Below are positions 21,144 to 29,176 of a stretch of 56,652 nt of DNA, piece after piece. The translations under genes were made by a program, and so were the position numbers. The stretch is from positions 1 through 56,652 of IMG/VR virus record IMGVR_UViG_3300037010_000803. The stretch is one strand, 5' to 3'. How positions within the stretch are numbered: the first letter of the stretch is position 1; every line of letters begins with the position of its first letter. This stretch comes from a virus. The notes beneath the pieces were generated by a model. That model did no database searches and was not told where the DNA came from. It saw nothing but the letters and a program-made list of their open reading frames with translations.

Positions 21144-21152
21144 AGGAAGTTA

Positions 21153-21197
21153 TAAGGTCCTTATAGCCACCTTAGTAAGGTCCTTATAGGGACCCTA
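21153..21197. repeat. Iteron cluster 2: TAAGGTCCTTA x2 plus TAGGGACCCTA
   Basis: Exact TAAGGTCCTTA at 21,153-21,163 and 21,176-21,186, then the related palindrome TAGGGACCCTA at 21,187-21,197. The same 11-mer occurs twice inside the unit A initiator gene (13,613-13,635). The cluster lies between the last late gene and the early promoter. Confidence 0.75.
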
Positions 21198-21228
21198 TAG
21201 GTGTGCTATAGCAGACCCATTGGGTGTA

Positions 21229-21864
21229 CTAGAGCGTGCTGGAGTCGTTACGGACGGCGAATAACTGCGTTGCGGAATAGGTGGTGGAAGGGACTTTCGC
21301 GGCTTCTTTCGCGGCGGCGTCGTAGAGGTCCTGTGGCGTGAACGTGTCCCTGTCAGGCACTTCCAGCGCCCAGCCCAAGTCTCCACTGCCAACGCCAAGA
21401 GCGTTAGCCATGAGGACCATGTCGGTGAGAGCGACCAGGACTTCTTCACTGCAAAACTCGTGGCGGCGGATGGGATTGGGGACTTGGCGATTGAACAGTC
21501 CGGCAACCCAGTTGAGCGGGAGAATGACGGCGAGATTCACGACCGAAGCCCAGGCGTAGCTTTGCCCTACTCGGTCTTCAGCGTTGCGGATGGCGAAATT
21601 GATTGCCTGTTGCGGCTGATTCGGGCAGAATACGGCGAGGTCACCGCGTTCCCATTCGGCGCGGTAGTCGGACAACGGGTGGCGCTCAATATGATCCCGC
21701 GCTTCCTGAGAGAGGGGGCCGTTCTCATTCACGGCCACAATCCACCCGGAGTGGTTGTACCGGCCACGGGAAAAGAATTGAATGGCGCGAGAGATAAATC
21801 CCGTCTCGTGGACGGACCAGAAACAGCCCGGTTGAATCTCTCCCCACTTCGTGATTCGTCTCAT
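21229..21864 (-). CDS. Permuted papain-like (YiiX/NlpC-P60-type) hydrolase, candidate endolysin
   Basis: 211 aa. The order His-before-Cys (YNHSGW with His38, EFCSEEV with Cys138) is that of circularly permuted NlpC/P60 enzymes such as YiiX. QPGCFWSV and AIQFFSRG fit the N-terminal strand and helix. A hydrophobic stretch at about 105-122 may be buried or membrane-associated. It is the last gene of the late module, after holin-like genes, so peptidoglycan peptide cleavage for lysis is the best inference; lipid or other amide substrates are known for the family. No signal peptide. Confidence 0.62.
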   Translation of the reverse strand: MRRITKWGEIQPGCFWSVHETGFISRAIQFFSRGRYNHSGWIVAVNENGPLSQEARDHIERHPLSDYRAEWERGDLAVFCPNQPQQAINFAIRNAEDRVGQSYAWASVVNLAVILPLNWVAGLFNRQVPNPIRRHEFCSEEVLVALTDMVLMANALGVGSGDLGWALEVPDRDTFTPQDLYDAAAKEAAKVPSTTYSATQLFAVRNDSSTL

Positions 21865-21874
21865 GGCATCCTCT

Positions 21875-21906
21875 GGCCGTTCTTTTCGAGGCCCGGTGGA
21901 ACGGCC
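21875..21906 (-). promoter_or_regulatory. Stem-loop before the permuted hydrolase gene
   Basis: GGCCGTTC and GAACGGCC form a perfect 8-bp stem with a 16-nt loop in the 66-nt gap between the holin-like gene and the hydrolase. This is one of the few real gaps in the late operon. It could delay or modulate lysis gene expression. Confidence 0.45.
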
Positions 21907-21930
21907 AAGCCGGGTGGAGGTGAGAGGAGC

Positions 21931-22161
21931 CTACTTTGGCAGCGCCACCTTTCCGGCGCTGTTGATACTGATTGCGACGCCGCCCAGGTTCGCCAGCATC
22001 AAGAGGGAAAACAAGACCCAGTCTTTGCCATCCTTCGGCCATGCAGCGCTTAGGATGTATGCAGCCTGAGCCGCCGTCAAGGCTATTCTACTACCAGCGT
22101 TCTTGAGGTGGTAGTACCACCAGGGCTCGGCGTTCGACGGCGAGAATCCTTCGGTAGCCAT
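21931..22161 (-). CDS. Small membrane protein, holin candidate
   Basis: 76 aa with one or two hydrophobic segments (IALTAAQAAYILSAAW about 27-42, WVLFSLLMLANLGGVAISI about 48-66) and a charged loop between. Its start overlaps the outer-membrane protein stop as TAATG. Size, topology and position before the lysis hydrolase suit a class II holin. The 23,149 gene is the competing candidate. Confidence 0.55.
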   Translation of the reverse strand: MATEGFSPSNAEPWWYYHLKNAGSRIALTAAQAAYILSAAWPKDGKDWVLFSLLMLANLGGVAISINSAGKVALPK

Positions 22162-22694
22162 TAGAATCGGTATCCTATACGGAGAGCCGTTTCGGCAATG
22201 TTCGCCACGCCAACACCGGGGACGTTCGCCAGGTGGCGATATTTCATTTCGGCCCCAGCGTACCAGTGCGAGGTGAAATTATACGCCACGGCGAGTCCCG
22301 CATATAGACCGCCCGTTTCGTGACCAGCGTAGTGCAAAATGCTGAATCCCGCTTCCGGCATCACCGTCCATTTACCAGCATCCCAAGGAATACCCATACC
22401 CGCGTCCCAGAGGCCGTATTTTAGGCCGGAGGGCGGAAGCTGGGTGAAGTTATGGCTTGCGGCCCAACTCTCAATTTTGAGCGCGTCCTGCGCGTATGCG
22501 AGGGTGAATGCGAGGTGCTTGTAAGCGCGCCAGCCCATACCGGCCTGCAACTGCCACTGCGTGTCCCAGGCCGAAGCAGCATAATTCCCCTGCGCGGGAT
22601 ACCACAAATGCCCGGTCCCTAGCCAAACGTCCTGTGCCACAGCCGGTAAAGCCGCCAGAAAGCATAACGACAAAATCACTGCGATTCGTTTCAT
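22161..22694 (-). CDS. Outer-membrane beta-barrel protein (Lom/OmpX-like)
   Basis: 177 aa. Signal peptide MKRIAVILSLCFLAALPAVAQ (cleavage after AQ), then alternating aromatic/hydrophobic strands (WQLQAGMGWRAYKHL, GLYAGLAVAYNFTSHWYAG) and a C-terminal RIGYRF. The terminal Phe is the sorting signal of BAM-assembled porin-like proteins. About 155 mature residues suits an eight-stranded barrel. Lambda Lom is a comparable phage-borne barrel near tail genes. Likely roles are changing the host surface or blocking superinfection, rather than being in the virion. ATGA overlap with the upstream gene. Confidence 0.75.
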   Translation of the reverse strand: MKRIAVILSLCFLAALPAVAQDVWLGTGHLWYPAQGNYAASAWDTQWQLQAGMGWRAYKHLAFTLAYAQDALKIESWAASHNFTQLPPSGLKYGLWDAGMGIPWDAGKWTVMPEAGFSILHYAGHETGGLYAGLAVAYNFTSHWYAGAEMKYRHLANVPGVGVANIAETALRIGYRF

Positions 22695-23152
22695 TGAGAA
22701 CTCCTTTCCGGGTCATAGACCCTGTGTTGGATGTCCAGTTTGACTCCCTCGCCTTTCAATAGCGGCGACCATTCCGCAATCAACGATTCCAAAGCAGGCC
22801 TGCTTTCACCTCCGACGATTTGCCAGTCGCCCGTTGAGACATTGAACGTGCCTTTGTGCCCAGGCATGAGACAGCCCAATGAGTCGGACGCTTTGTTCCC
22901 CGCGTGGATTTCAATCCCCGACCGCCCAGGGACATCCACTAGGGAAAGCATTTCACGACCAAAGCGCGGGGAGAGATACCATGCCACCGTGTAGATTCCA
23001 GGCGGGATGCAAGGGTGCAGTTTCCCGTTTTCGTCTTTCGTCCCCACGGTGCCCGGCTCCAGGATGTAACAGACAAAGTTTTCATCGGGATTGAGCAGCC
23101 GTCCCCAGGTCATGTGCTCGTTCTGCGCTATACGCTCCAACAGGTATATCAT
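22691..23152 (-). CDS. DUF5675-family protein, lysis module
   Basis: 153 aa from an ATG overlapping the upstream stop (ATGA). The motif string CIPPGIYTV, RFGREMLSL, VPGRSGIEIHAGN, SLGCLMPG matches the DUF5675 family found in phages and near lysis genes. The conserved His and Cys in HAGN and GCL could be catalytic, as in some wall enzymes, but activity is unproven. No signal peptide. Confidence 0.7.
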   Translation of the reverse strand: MIYLLERIAQNEHMTWGRLLNPDENFVCYILEPGTVGTKDENGKLHPCIPPGIYTVAWYLSPRFGREMLSLVDVPGRSGIEIHAGNKASDSLGCLMPGHKGTFNVSTGDWQIVGGESRPALESLIAEWSPLLKGEGVKLDIQHRVYDPERSSQ

Positions 23153-23340
23153 TTCAGCCAGGCTCCTATTAACGCCCCTGCCAGCGCGCCGAGGAATGGA
23201 AGAAGAATCTGCAACACGGCCAGCATAGCGATTTGGCGGTCGTGCCTGTCCACCTTGGCTGCAATAGTGCTCACCCAACGCTCGGAGGCGAAAGGCTCCT
23301 TGTGCCGCTCATTGCAAAGGCTCTCATCGACGTATTTCAT
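23149..23340 (-). CDS. Small C-terminal-anchor membrane protein, holin/hemolysin-like
   Basis: 63 aa from MKYVDESL with SD AAGGAG. The soluble N-terminal half is a helix (STIAAKVDRHDRQIAML); the C-terminal half is one hydrophobic segment (LQILLPFLGALAGALIGAW). This resembles XhlA-type proteins that help holins. Coupled to the DUF5675 gene. Confidence 0.6.
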   Translation of the reverse strand: MKYVDESLCNERHKEPFASERWVSTIAAKVDRHDRQIAMLAVLQILLPFLGALAGALIGAWLK

Positions 23341-23380
23341 TCTTGGCTCCTTTCGTCGCTCAGCGTCCATCCCATTCCCC

Positions 23381-23710
23381 TTATGGTGTGACCGGCGCTG
23401 CTTGCTTTTCTGCCTCGGCCTTCGCCTTGGCCCACGCCACCATCGTTTCGGCCATTGCGCGCATCTGGTTGTCCAGAGACAGGATAGCCTGCGGTGTAAG
23501 CCCAGCCGCTATCATGTCCTGTATGGTGAAATCGTAGCGCGTGTTGCTCTCCGGCTTGTGGAATCGCTGCCCAGCCGCGTTGACCTCTCCTGGCGCAGAT
23601 AACTCACCTACAGCCTCGAATATCGTACAGCCAGCGCTGTCACGGTGTAACTGAATTTCCTGAATGTAGCGTTCCACGGTTCTGGTCTCAGTAGTTGGGT
23701 TGTATCCCAT
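23381..23710 (-). CDS. Small tail-fibre-region protein
   Basis: 109 aa. The N-terminus is beta-like (RTVERYIQEIQLHRDS), the C-terminus helical (MRAMAETMVAWAKAKAEAEKQA). It follows the fibre gene by 12 nt. It could be a fibre assembly chaperone by position only; no family recognised. Confidence 0.7.
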   Translation of the reverse strand: MGYNPTTETRTVERYIQEIQLHRDSAGCTIFEAVGELSAPGEVNAAGQRFHKPESNTRYDFTIQDMIAAGLTPQAILSLDNQMRAMAETMVAWAKAKAEAEKQAAPVTP

Positions 23711-23722
23711 GCTCGTCTCCTT

Positions 23723-25573
23723 TTAATGGGCTACCCAGTGTTGCCCGTCATAGAACACTGGCGTCACCGTTGTGCCACCACCGCTCACCACTCCAAGGTA
23801 GGTCGGATTCAGCGCGTCGGTCACAAACGCCGTGTCGCCTTGTGTGCCTGCCGGTAAAGTGGCGACGGTGTAGCCTTTTAGGCGGAAACTCTTGGCGGTG
23901 ATGGCGCCATTCGCGTTAACACCACCATCGCCTACCTGAAGGACACCAGCAGAAGCCTCCGAGAGTGAAACATCATAAGTGGCAGAATACCAAGGAGCTT
24001 TCACACTGGCCCACTTCATAGCCAGGCCAGGGGAAGAAATATTAATTCCTTGGTCGCATATTGCGATGTGGTCATTTTGCGCCCGGAAGTTGGCAGCGTA
24101 AATATCGTCTGTAACTGAAAGCATATAAAGCGACAGACTGCCGTCGGGGGCAAACCTAACTTTGGTGGCACCATCCAATGCGAAGTTTAAGTACTTGTCG
24201 TAATTCCCTGTAACCCCTTCAAAAATAGTCCACCCGGAAGCACTAGTAGCACTGGCACTATGAGTGCCCAGATACCCGTCTTTTGTGACCTTAGCCACCA
24301 CAGCACCTGTGCTAGCCTGCCACTGTTGCAGGTCAGCCGTCTGGCCTGCCGCGCCTTTGATGATTGCGCCGACCGTGCTGGTGGTCGGTGTCTGAACGTT
24401 GAGACTGCCAGTGGAGACAGCCGACGCGGAAAGGCCGCCGGTGAAACTGGACGCGACGGAAGTCGTCGCGCCTCGCGCCGTGACCGTGGCTAGGGTGTCG
24501 GTATCGGCTGGCAACGCGGCGCTTGTCCAGGCTGTGCCATTAGAGGTGAGGACGTTGCCCGAAGGGCCTGGAGCGACCATGGGAATATTGCCTGATGCTG
24601 TGCCAGTAACAGGGCCAACGAAGTTATTCGCCGTTATAGTTCCCGCCTCTAAATCACCTAACGTCCACCCCGTTGGCTGGAGCATCCCTTGAAAGCCGCC
24701 GCCAGTGGTTATACGCAGCTTGCCTACACCAGACCTGATAATTCCAGCGTCCCAGTTAGTCCCGAACAATACTTGTGCCCAAGAATCCCCGCCCAGATGT
24801 AGCCCCGTTGCTCCGTTTAGGTCAACGTGTGTTGCATTATCATCTGCGCTGTGGTGTAGCCCGGTATCTGCTGATAAGTTCAAGAGGTCTGCTGCTGTGT
24901 ACGACGCTGCAAAACTGTGCCGAGATAATATGGTGGAATACTGGCCGTCCGCACTTTCAAAAGACAGGGCGCCATTAGACATTTTTATCATGTCCTCCGG
25001 TACCCCATTATCAAAATAAAGCGATGCTCCCCCCGGGTCTGCATTTGGATTGTATGCGTAGATGGCGAAATCGTTCGCGCTCAACACGGGCGGCTTCGCA
25101 TTTGAAAGACCTTTAGCGGTAAATGTAAGTCGGCTGCTAGGGTATTGACCTGGGACTGTCGGGTCAGAAATAGTCAGAGTTTGGTCGCTGAGCCAGGTGT
25201 TCGCGTTCGCCAGATTCAGGCCCAAGGTCGTGCCGCTCTGCGTCAATGTAGAGTCCGTGGGGCCGGTGATACCCCCTGGCGCAGGTGCGGCGGAAATCCA
25301 CTTTGACCCATCGCTCGTGCAGACATTCCCGCTCACACCGGGCGCAGGCAAACGTGGGTCCACTTCAGGGGCAAGAATATTCGGATTGACCGTCACTGCG
25401 ACATTCTGCCCGCTTGAAACGGTCACGGTGATAGGCGTTACTGCGTTGGGCGTCAAAGGCGCCACGGTGATTTTGTACACCGGAGACGTGGCGACGGACA
25501 CGTTCACCGGGCAAGTCTGAGCGAGAGTCCGAAGCGCGAGTAGAGCAAAGCAGAGAATGATTAGGCGTCTCAT
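23723..25573 (-). CDS. Tail fibre-like protein with a signal peptide
   Basis: 616 aa. It begins with a Sec-type leader (MRRLIILCFALLALRTLAQ). Then come Thr/Val/Ser-rich beta segments, repeated VxGNVCTSDGSKW / SGNVLTSNGTAW units (about 80 and 320) that look like fibre repeats, and a C-terminal YTVATLPAGTQGDTAFV ... VFYDGQHWVAH module seen in adhesin-like and fibre proteins. The receptor-contacting role is inferred from repeats and position behind the tail-tip genes. A signal peptide on a virion protein is unusual. Confidence 0.7.
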   Translation of the reverse strand: MRRLIILCFALLALRTLAQTCPVNVSVATSPVYKITVAPLTPNAVTPITVTVSSGQNVAVTVNPNILAPEVDPRLPAPGVSGNVCTSDGSKWISAAPAPGGITGPTDSTLTQSGTTLGLNLANANTWLSDQTLTISDPTVPGQYPSSRLTFTAKGLSNAKPPVLSANDFAIYAYNPNADPGGASLYFDNGVPEDMIKMSNGALSFESADGQYSTILSRHSFAASYTAADLLNLSADTGLHHSADDNATHVDLNGATGLHLGGDSWAQVLFGTNWDAGIIRSGVGKLRITTGGGFQGMLQPTGWTLGDLEAGTITANNFVGPVTGTASGNIPMVAPGPSGNVLTSNGTAWTSAALPADTDTLATVTARGATTSVASSFTGGLSASAVSTGSLNVQTPTTSTVGAIIKGAAGQTADLQQWQASTGAVVAKVTKDGYLGTHSASATSASGWTIFEGVTGNYDKYLNFALDGATKVRFAPDGSLSLYMLSVTDDIYAANFRAQNDHIAICDQGINISSPGLAMKWASVKAPWYSATYDVSLSEASAGVLQVGDGGVNANGAITAKSFRLKGYTVATLPAGTQGDTAFVTDALNPTYLGVVSGGGTTVTPVFYDGQHWVAH

Positions 25574-25575
25574 GG

Positions 25576-25983
25576 CTACCTCGTCACTCTAGGAACGACC
25601 GTTACATTCCCCGCCATGATTCGCAGGGCAGTGGCGGGACTGGACATCCACAAATCCCACTGGCCGGTGAAAGGCGCGGGCAAGGCAGCCGTCTGGTCAC
25701 TGGTCAGACTCAAAGTCACCACACCATGTATGGCATCCGTCACCGTACAGGTGAACGTTGCCGTCACCGTCGAAGACGAATAGGACGGTCGTATCTGCGC
25801 TGTGAACGTGTATCCGGTGAGATTGATAGCCGTCCCTGTTCCGTCAGTGAACGTCAAGCTCGCGCTCCAGGTGTTGCCTTGTTCTATGGTGAGATTCACC
25901 GTCGCGGGAACGATTCCCACGTTGGTATCCGCGAACGCCAAAACGTAGAATAGCATTAGCACAATAAATGCAGCCCGTTTCAT
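25576..25983 (-). CDS. Baseplate/fibre N-terminal-type domain protein with a signal peptide
   Basis: 135 aa from MKRAAFIVLMLFYVLAFA, a clear leader; the longer in-frame start would bury it. The mature part (NLTIEQGNTWSASLTF, INLTGYTFTAQIR, TLSLTSDQTAAL) matches a beta-sandwich domain common at the N-terminus of phage baseplate and fibre proteins. Second of three successive-region proteins with export signals. Confidence 0.68.
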   Translation of the reverse strand: MKRAAFIVLMLFYVLAFADTNVGIVPATVNLTIEQGNTWSASLTFTDGTGTAINLTGYTFTAQIRPSYSSSTVTATFTCTVTDAIHGVVTLSLTSDQTAALPAPFTGQWDLWMSSPATALRIMAGNVTVVPRVTR

Positions 25984-25993
25984 CCTCTGCCTC

Positions 25994-28273
25994 CTAAGTG
26001 TTGAGCGCGTCACAATACGGGCTCGCCGCCCCAGTGTACGTTGTTACTGATGCTGCCACGTACCAGTGTTCTGTCGCGCTGGCCCTTGTGGCACCCACCA
26101 CGCGCTGCATGGTGTAGTCTGGCGCGAGCCAAGTATTCGTAACGAGCGCTCCCGATTGCGTCCACGTTCCCGCACTACTCGTGATTTGGCCCTGGTAGTA
26201 CAACAGCGCGGGATTCGTGCCAGCGTATACCCGCACGCTCGCTATCCCTACAGGGAAGGCGGGAGCCGTTACCGTGAGATAGTTGTTAGCGGCCACTGCC
26301 TGCGTGCTCACTGCGCTGGCTATGGTCTCGCCATATACATTGCAACAGGTAATCTTAACGTAATACGTTGCCGCCGCCAAAGTTCCCCCCGCGACTTGGC
26401 CAGTCGTAGGAGCCGCAGGGGCCTTCCGCGTAAATGGTGCCTGTATGCTCGACCCTGTTAGGCTCCCATCGCCGTTTATTGACTGCATATTTACCAGCGC
26501 GCACTTCCACAAATCGGTCTCTGGCCAGTAGTAACAGTACAGGGCGTAATCATAGTTCGCCCCGTTCGCTTCCACGGCTATTCTAAACGGTATCGGCGTG
26601 GAAGGCGGGTCGTAGTCCACTACGCTGTTGCTGCCTGCTCCAATTCCGGCGCTCGGAGCCGTGCCGGTACGTTCGATAAGAGTCAATTGAATGTTATCAA
26701 GGACTGTCGTGTCCACCGACCGCAGTGGCTCGTCCACATTGGTAACGATATACTCCACCCCGCCGATGCTTACGCGGTCCCATATTTGATATGCCGTCCC
26801 GTCGTCAAGCACCTGGACCAGTCGTTGTTTGCGCTTGGTGGCGAAATAGTTATAGAGCCGTGTGCCAGCCTCTGCCAAGGTGGCCATCCGCCCGATGAAA
26901 TCAGTGGATATTTCCAGCGGTGGAACGATGCGCGAAGGCCGCCCCATGAGATAGGTCAGATTGTTGCCGCCGCTAGTCCCTACTGCTGGGCCGCCAGTGA
27001 TTTTTACCTGAGTCGTGTACTGCGGCCATAGCAACGACACTTGGTCGGTCATCAACAGAGAATCTAAAGCCTTCACCGTAGAGCCAGAGATAACATGGCT
27101 GCGGTCAATGAAATAATACTTTCCACCCACCCAGAACAATACCGCATTCGCATTGGCGGCTAATTCCGCAAGTGCTTCGCCCACGTGCTTGTCCGTGAAG
27201 TCCAGGTAGTCCAATGTTTTGCTATACTCAGTGACATCAATCACGTAGTTGGAAGATGAAATGTTCGCTGTCGTGAATAGCAGCGCTGCTGCATCCGCTA
27301 TGCTCATATTCCTATTGAATGGGCTGGCCAGAATCGTGGAAAGCGCATCAGAGGCGGAGCCTATAGCCGTATCCGCAATGACTTGCGTTTGGTTGTACAG
27401 CGCTGGGTAGGCCGGGACTAGCAATTTCGAGCGGAAATTGTGGACCGCGCCGTCCGCGCCTAACATGGTAAAACTGTCATCCTTAAATAGCCCGGCGTCT
27501 ATTGCCGAACGCCCCATGAACATAAGCCCCTGGTTGTTGAGCGTGCTAGTCCGAACGTCCAACGCAATTGGGCAGATAAAAAATGGGTACCCCGGCAAAA
27601 CGTGAAAATAATCCACAGGACCCGCCTCCGTTACCGGGCTGGTCACGCCCCAAGACGCCTGCGCCAAATTGAGTGTGCCCGCATTGTCATTAGAAATTAC
27701 TCGCAGCCAAAACCATGCATCTTTCTGGGAATACGTACCATGCAAAGGGTCATAATATGTACTGGAGCAGTAGGCATAAACGGCATGATTCTGAAACTCG
27801 TTGGTCGCCATAGGCAAATCTGCGTCCGTTAGCGTGAATGCAGTAGAGCTATGCGTTTCGGACTGGACAATGCCGTTCCTATGCTTATATAGCAGCCCAG
27901 GGCGCACGGCGTCGGAAGCCTTGTAGTTGTCTAGCCGTTTCAGCGCGTGGAGAAACGTCGCGGTGCAGGTCTTCAGCTTCGAGTCGAAGACCAGCGTTGA
28001 GGATGCATCCAAATCGCCTTCCCACACTACGGTACCATTCTTGGATATTTGTAGGTAGTATTGATTCGGATAAATCGCTTCCGGGTCAGCCGCTCCGAAC
28101 AGGGTGGTAAAATATCCGTCCTCATTCTGGAGAGTGAGCGTCACATCACCGACGGTAAACGTGAATGCCGTAACGTCCAACTCTCTCGTGAGATGCGGGG
28201 CAGATGACGCAAGCACCCGTGCTGTGATGTCCACATCCGCCGAGCCAGACTTTTTGAGAATGAGAGTCAACAT
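25994..28273 (-). CDS. Tail tip / hub protein
   Basis: 759 aa. Residues about 1-130 form a beta domain (TLTLQNEDGYFTTLFG), the middle about 300-530 resembles baseplate hub folds (AEAGTRLYNYFATKRKQRL, YQIWDRVSIGGVEYIV), and residues about 630-720 look FN3-like (AATYYVKITCCNVYGETIA). Position after the distal tail gene and size suit the tail-tip hub that carries the fibre. Assigned from position and overall pattern. Confidence 0.65.
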   Translation of the reverse strand: MLTLILKKSGSADVDITARVLASSAPHLTRELDVTAFTFTVGDVTLTLQNEDGYFTTLFGAADPEAIYPNQYYLQISKNGTVVWEGDLDASSTLVFDSKLKTCTATFLHALKRLDNYKASDAVRPGLLYKHRNGIVQSETHSSTAFTLTDADLPMATNEFQNHAVYAYCSSTYYDPLHGTYSQKDAWFWLRVISNDNAGTLNLAQASWGVTSPVTEAGPVDYFHVLPGYPFFICPIALDVRTSTLNNQGLMFMGRSAIDAGLFKDDSFTMLGADGAVHNFRSKLLVPAYPALYNQTQVIADTAIGSASDALSTILASPFNRNMSIADAAALLFTTANISSSNYVIDVTEYSKTLDYLDFTDKHVGEALAELAANANAVLFWVGGKYYFIDRSHVISGSTVKALDSLLMTDQVSLLWPQYTTQVKITGGPAVGTSGGNNLTYLMGRPSRIVPPLEISTDFIGRMATLAEAGTRLYNYFATKRKQRLVQVLDDGTAYQIWDRVSIGGVEYIVTNVDEPLRSVDTTVLDNIQLTLIERTGTAPSAGIGAGSNSVVDYDPPSTPIPFRIAVEANGANYDYALYCYYWPETDLWKCALVNMQSINGDGSLTGSSIQAPFTRKAPAAPTTGQVAGGTLAAATYYVKITCCNVYGETIASAVSTQAVAANNYLTVTAPAFPVGIASVRVYAGTNPALLYYQGQITSSAGTWTQSGALVTNTWLAPDYTMQRVVGATRASATEHWYVAASVTTYTGAASPYCDALNT

Positions 28274-28276
28274 ACG

Positions 28277-29176
28277 TCACCAGAGCCCGGAGTCCGGGGA
28301 AGGGATTGTCGTTTGCAAAGCGTAGCCGATTAGCTCTATTTCAGAGTGGAGCGCCACCCGTTTGCCAGACGGCATTGTAGCGTTATAAGAATCCCCGATA
28401 TTGACGCGCTTCCAGGCGTTCGCTGGGTCAATATACGGCGTCAATGGGCCTTCCACTAGCTGCGCGCCCCAAAGGTCGATAGGGCCGGCCGCTTCTGGGA
28501 ACTGGCCAATGACAACAATGAGCGACGTATCGCCCGCCTGGACTGCCCCAGATACGGAGAAACGCTGCCAGGAGGTAGTAAGAGTCACGGTAGCCATGCC
28601 TCGCGCTGTCCAGCCCTGGTGGCTTATCACCAGAATGATGGACGGTGTGCCAGAAGCGGCCTTGGCATACACGCTGAGCGTGTACATCTGCCCCGCTTGG
28701 AGCGTGGCAGGGACCAGCCCTGTCTGGGAGACGAACGCATTAGTCGCCCCTGTATTTGGCGTGATTCTTTCCGCCGTGGCACCGCCGAGCGGGTCAGTGA
28801 TATTGGTGGCGGTGACACTGCATTGATTCTTGCCCCAAACAGCGTTGTCGAAGGCCGTTGGATATGCTATGAGATTATCGTTGAGCGACGCCTCCAAATA
28901 ATTGGTAGACGCCGCGCCCAAATCCGACAAGACAGTTTCCAGCGAATCAGGGAAGCCGTCTATATGCCCGGCGGCCTGCTCGAAAATGATAGGCAGGTGC
29001 GCCCGGAATCCGCGCAGGTATTCAACTTGCGAATAATCAAGCAGTTCGTTCGCCGCCACGACCTTTTCATACGTTGGCGGCCCGACTTGCACCGGCGGAA
29101 ACGTCGGGTAGAACGTATGCAGAACTGTGCCGCTGCTGTTCCGCGAGCGAATCTTAGGCGCGTAGACCCATTGCAT
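28277..29176 (-). CDS. Distal tail protein with carbohydrate-binding-like domain
   Basis: 299 aa. The N-terminal 95 residues are the tail-attached part. Residues about 100-240 look like a CBM4/9-type jelly roll (NLIAYPTAFDNAVW, TYTLSVYAKA-like segment, SWQRFSVSGAV), often used for sugar binding in tail tips. Start overlaps the tape-measure stop as TAATG. The sugar-binding role is inferred. Confidence 0.65.
   Translation of the reverse strand: MQWVYAPKIRSRNSSGTVLHTFYPTFPPVQVGPPTYEKVVAANELLDYSQVEYLRGFRAHLPIIFEQAAGHIDGFPDSLETVLSDLGAASTNYLEASLNDNLIAYPTAFDNAVWGKNQCSVTATNITDPLGGATAERITPNTGATNAFVSQTGLVPATLQAGQMYTLSVYAKAASGTPSIILVISHQGWTARGMATVTLTTSWQRFSVSGAVQAGDTSLIVVIGQFPEAAGPIDLWGAQLVEGPLTPYIDPANAWKRVNIGDSYNATMPSGKRVALHSEIELIGYALQTTIPSPDSGLW

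Noticed and set aside
21107-21197. CRISPR-like array
   Set aside because: Repeats are 6-11 bp with 4-11 bp spacing and no spacers of proper length; iterons or operators fit better.
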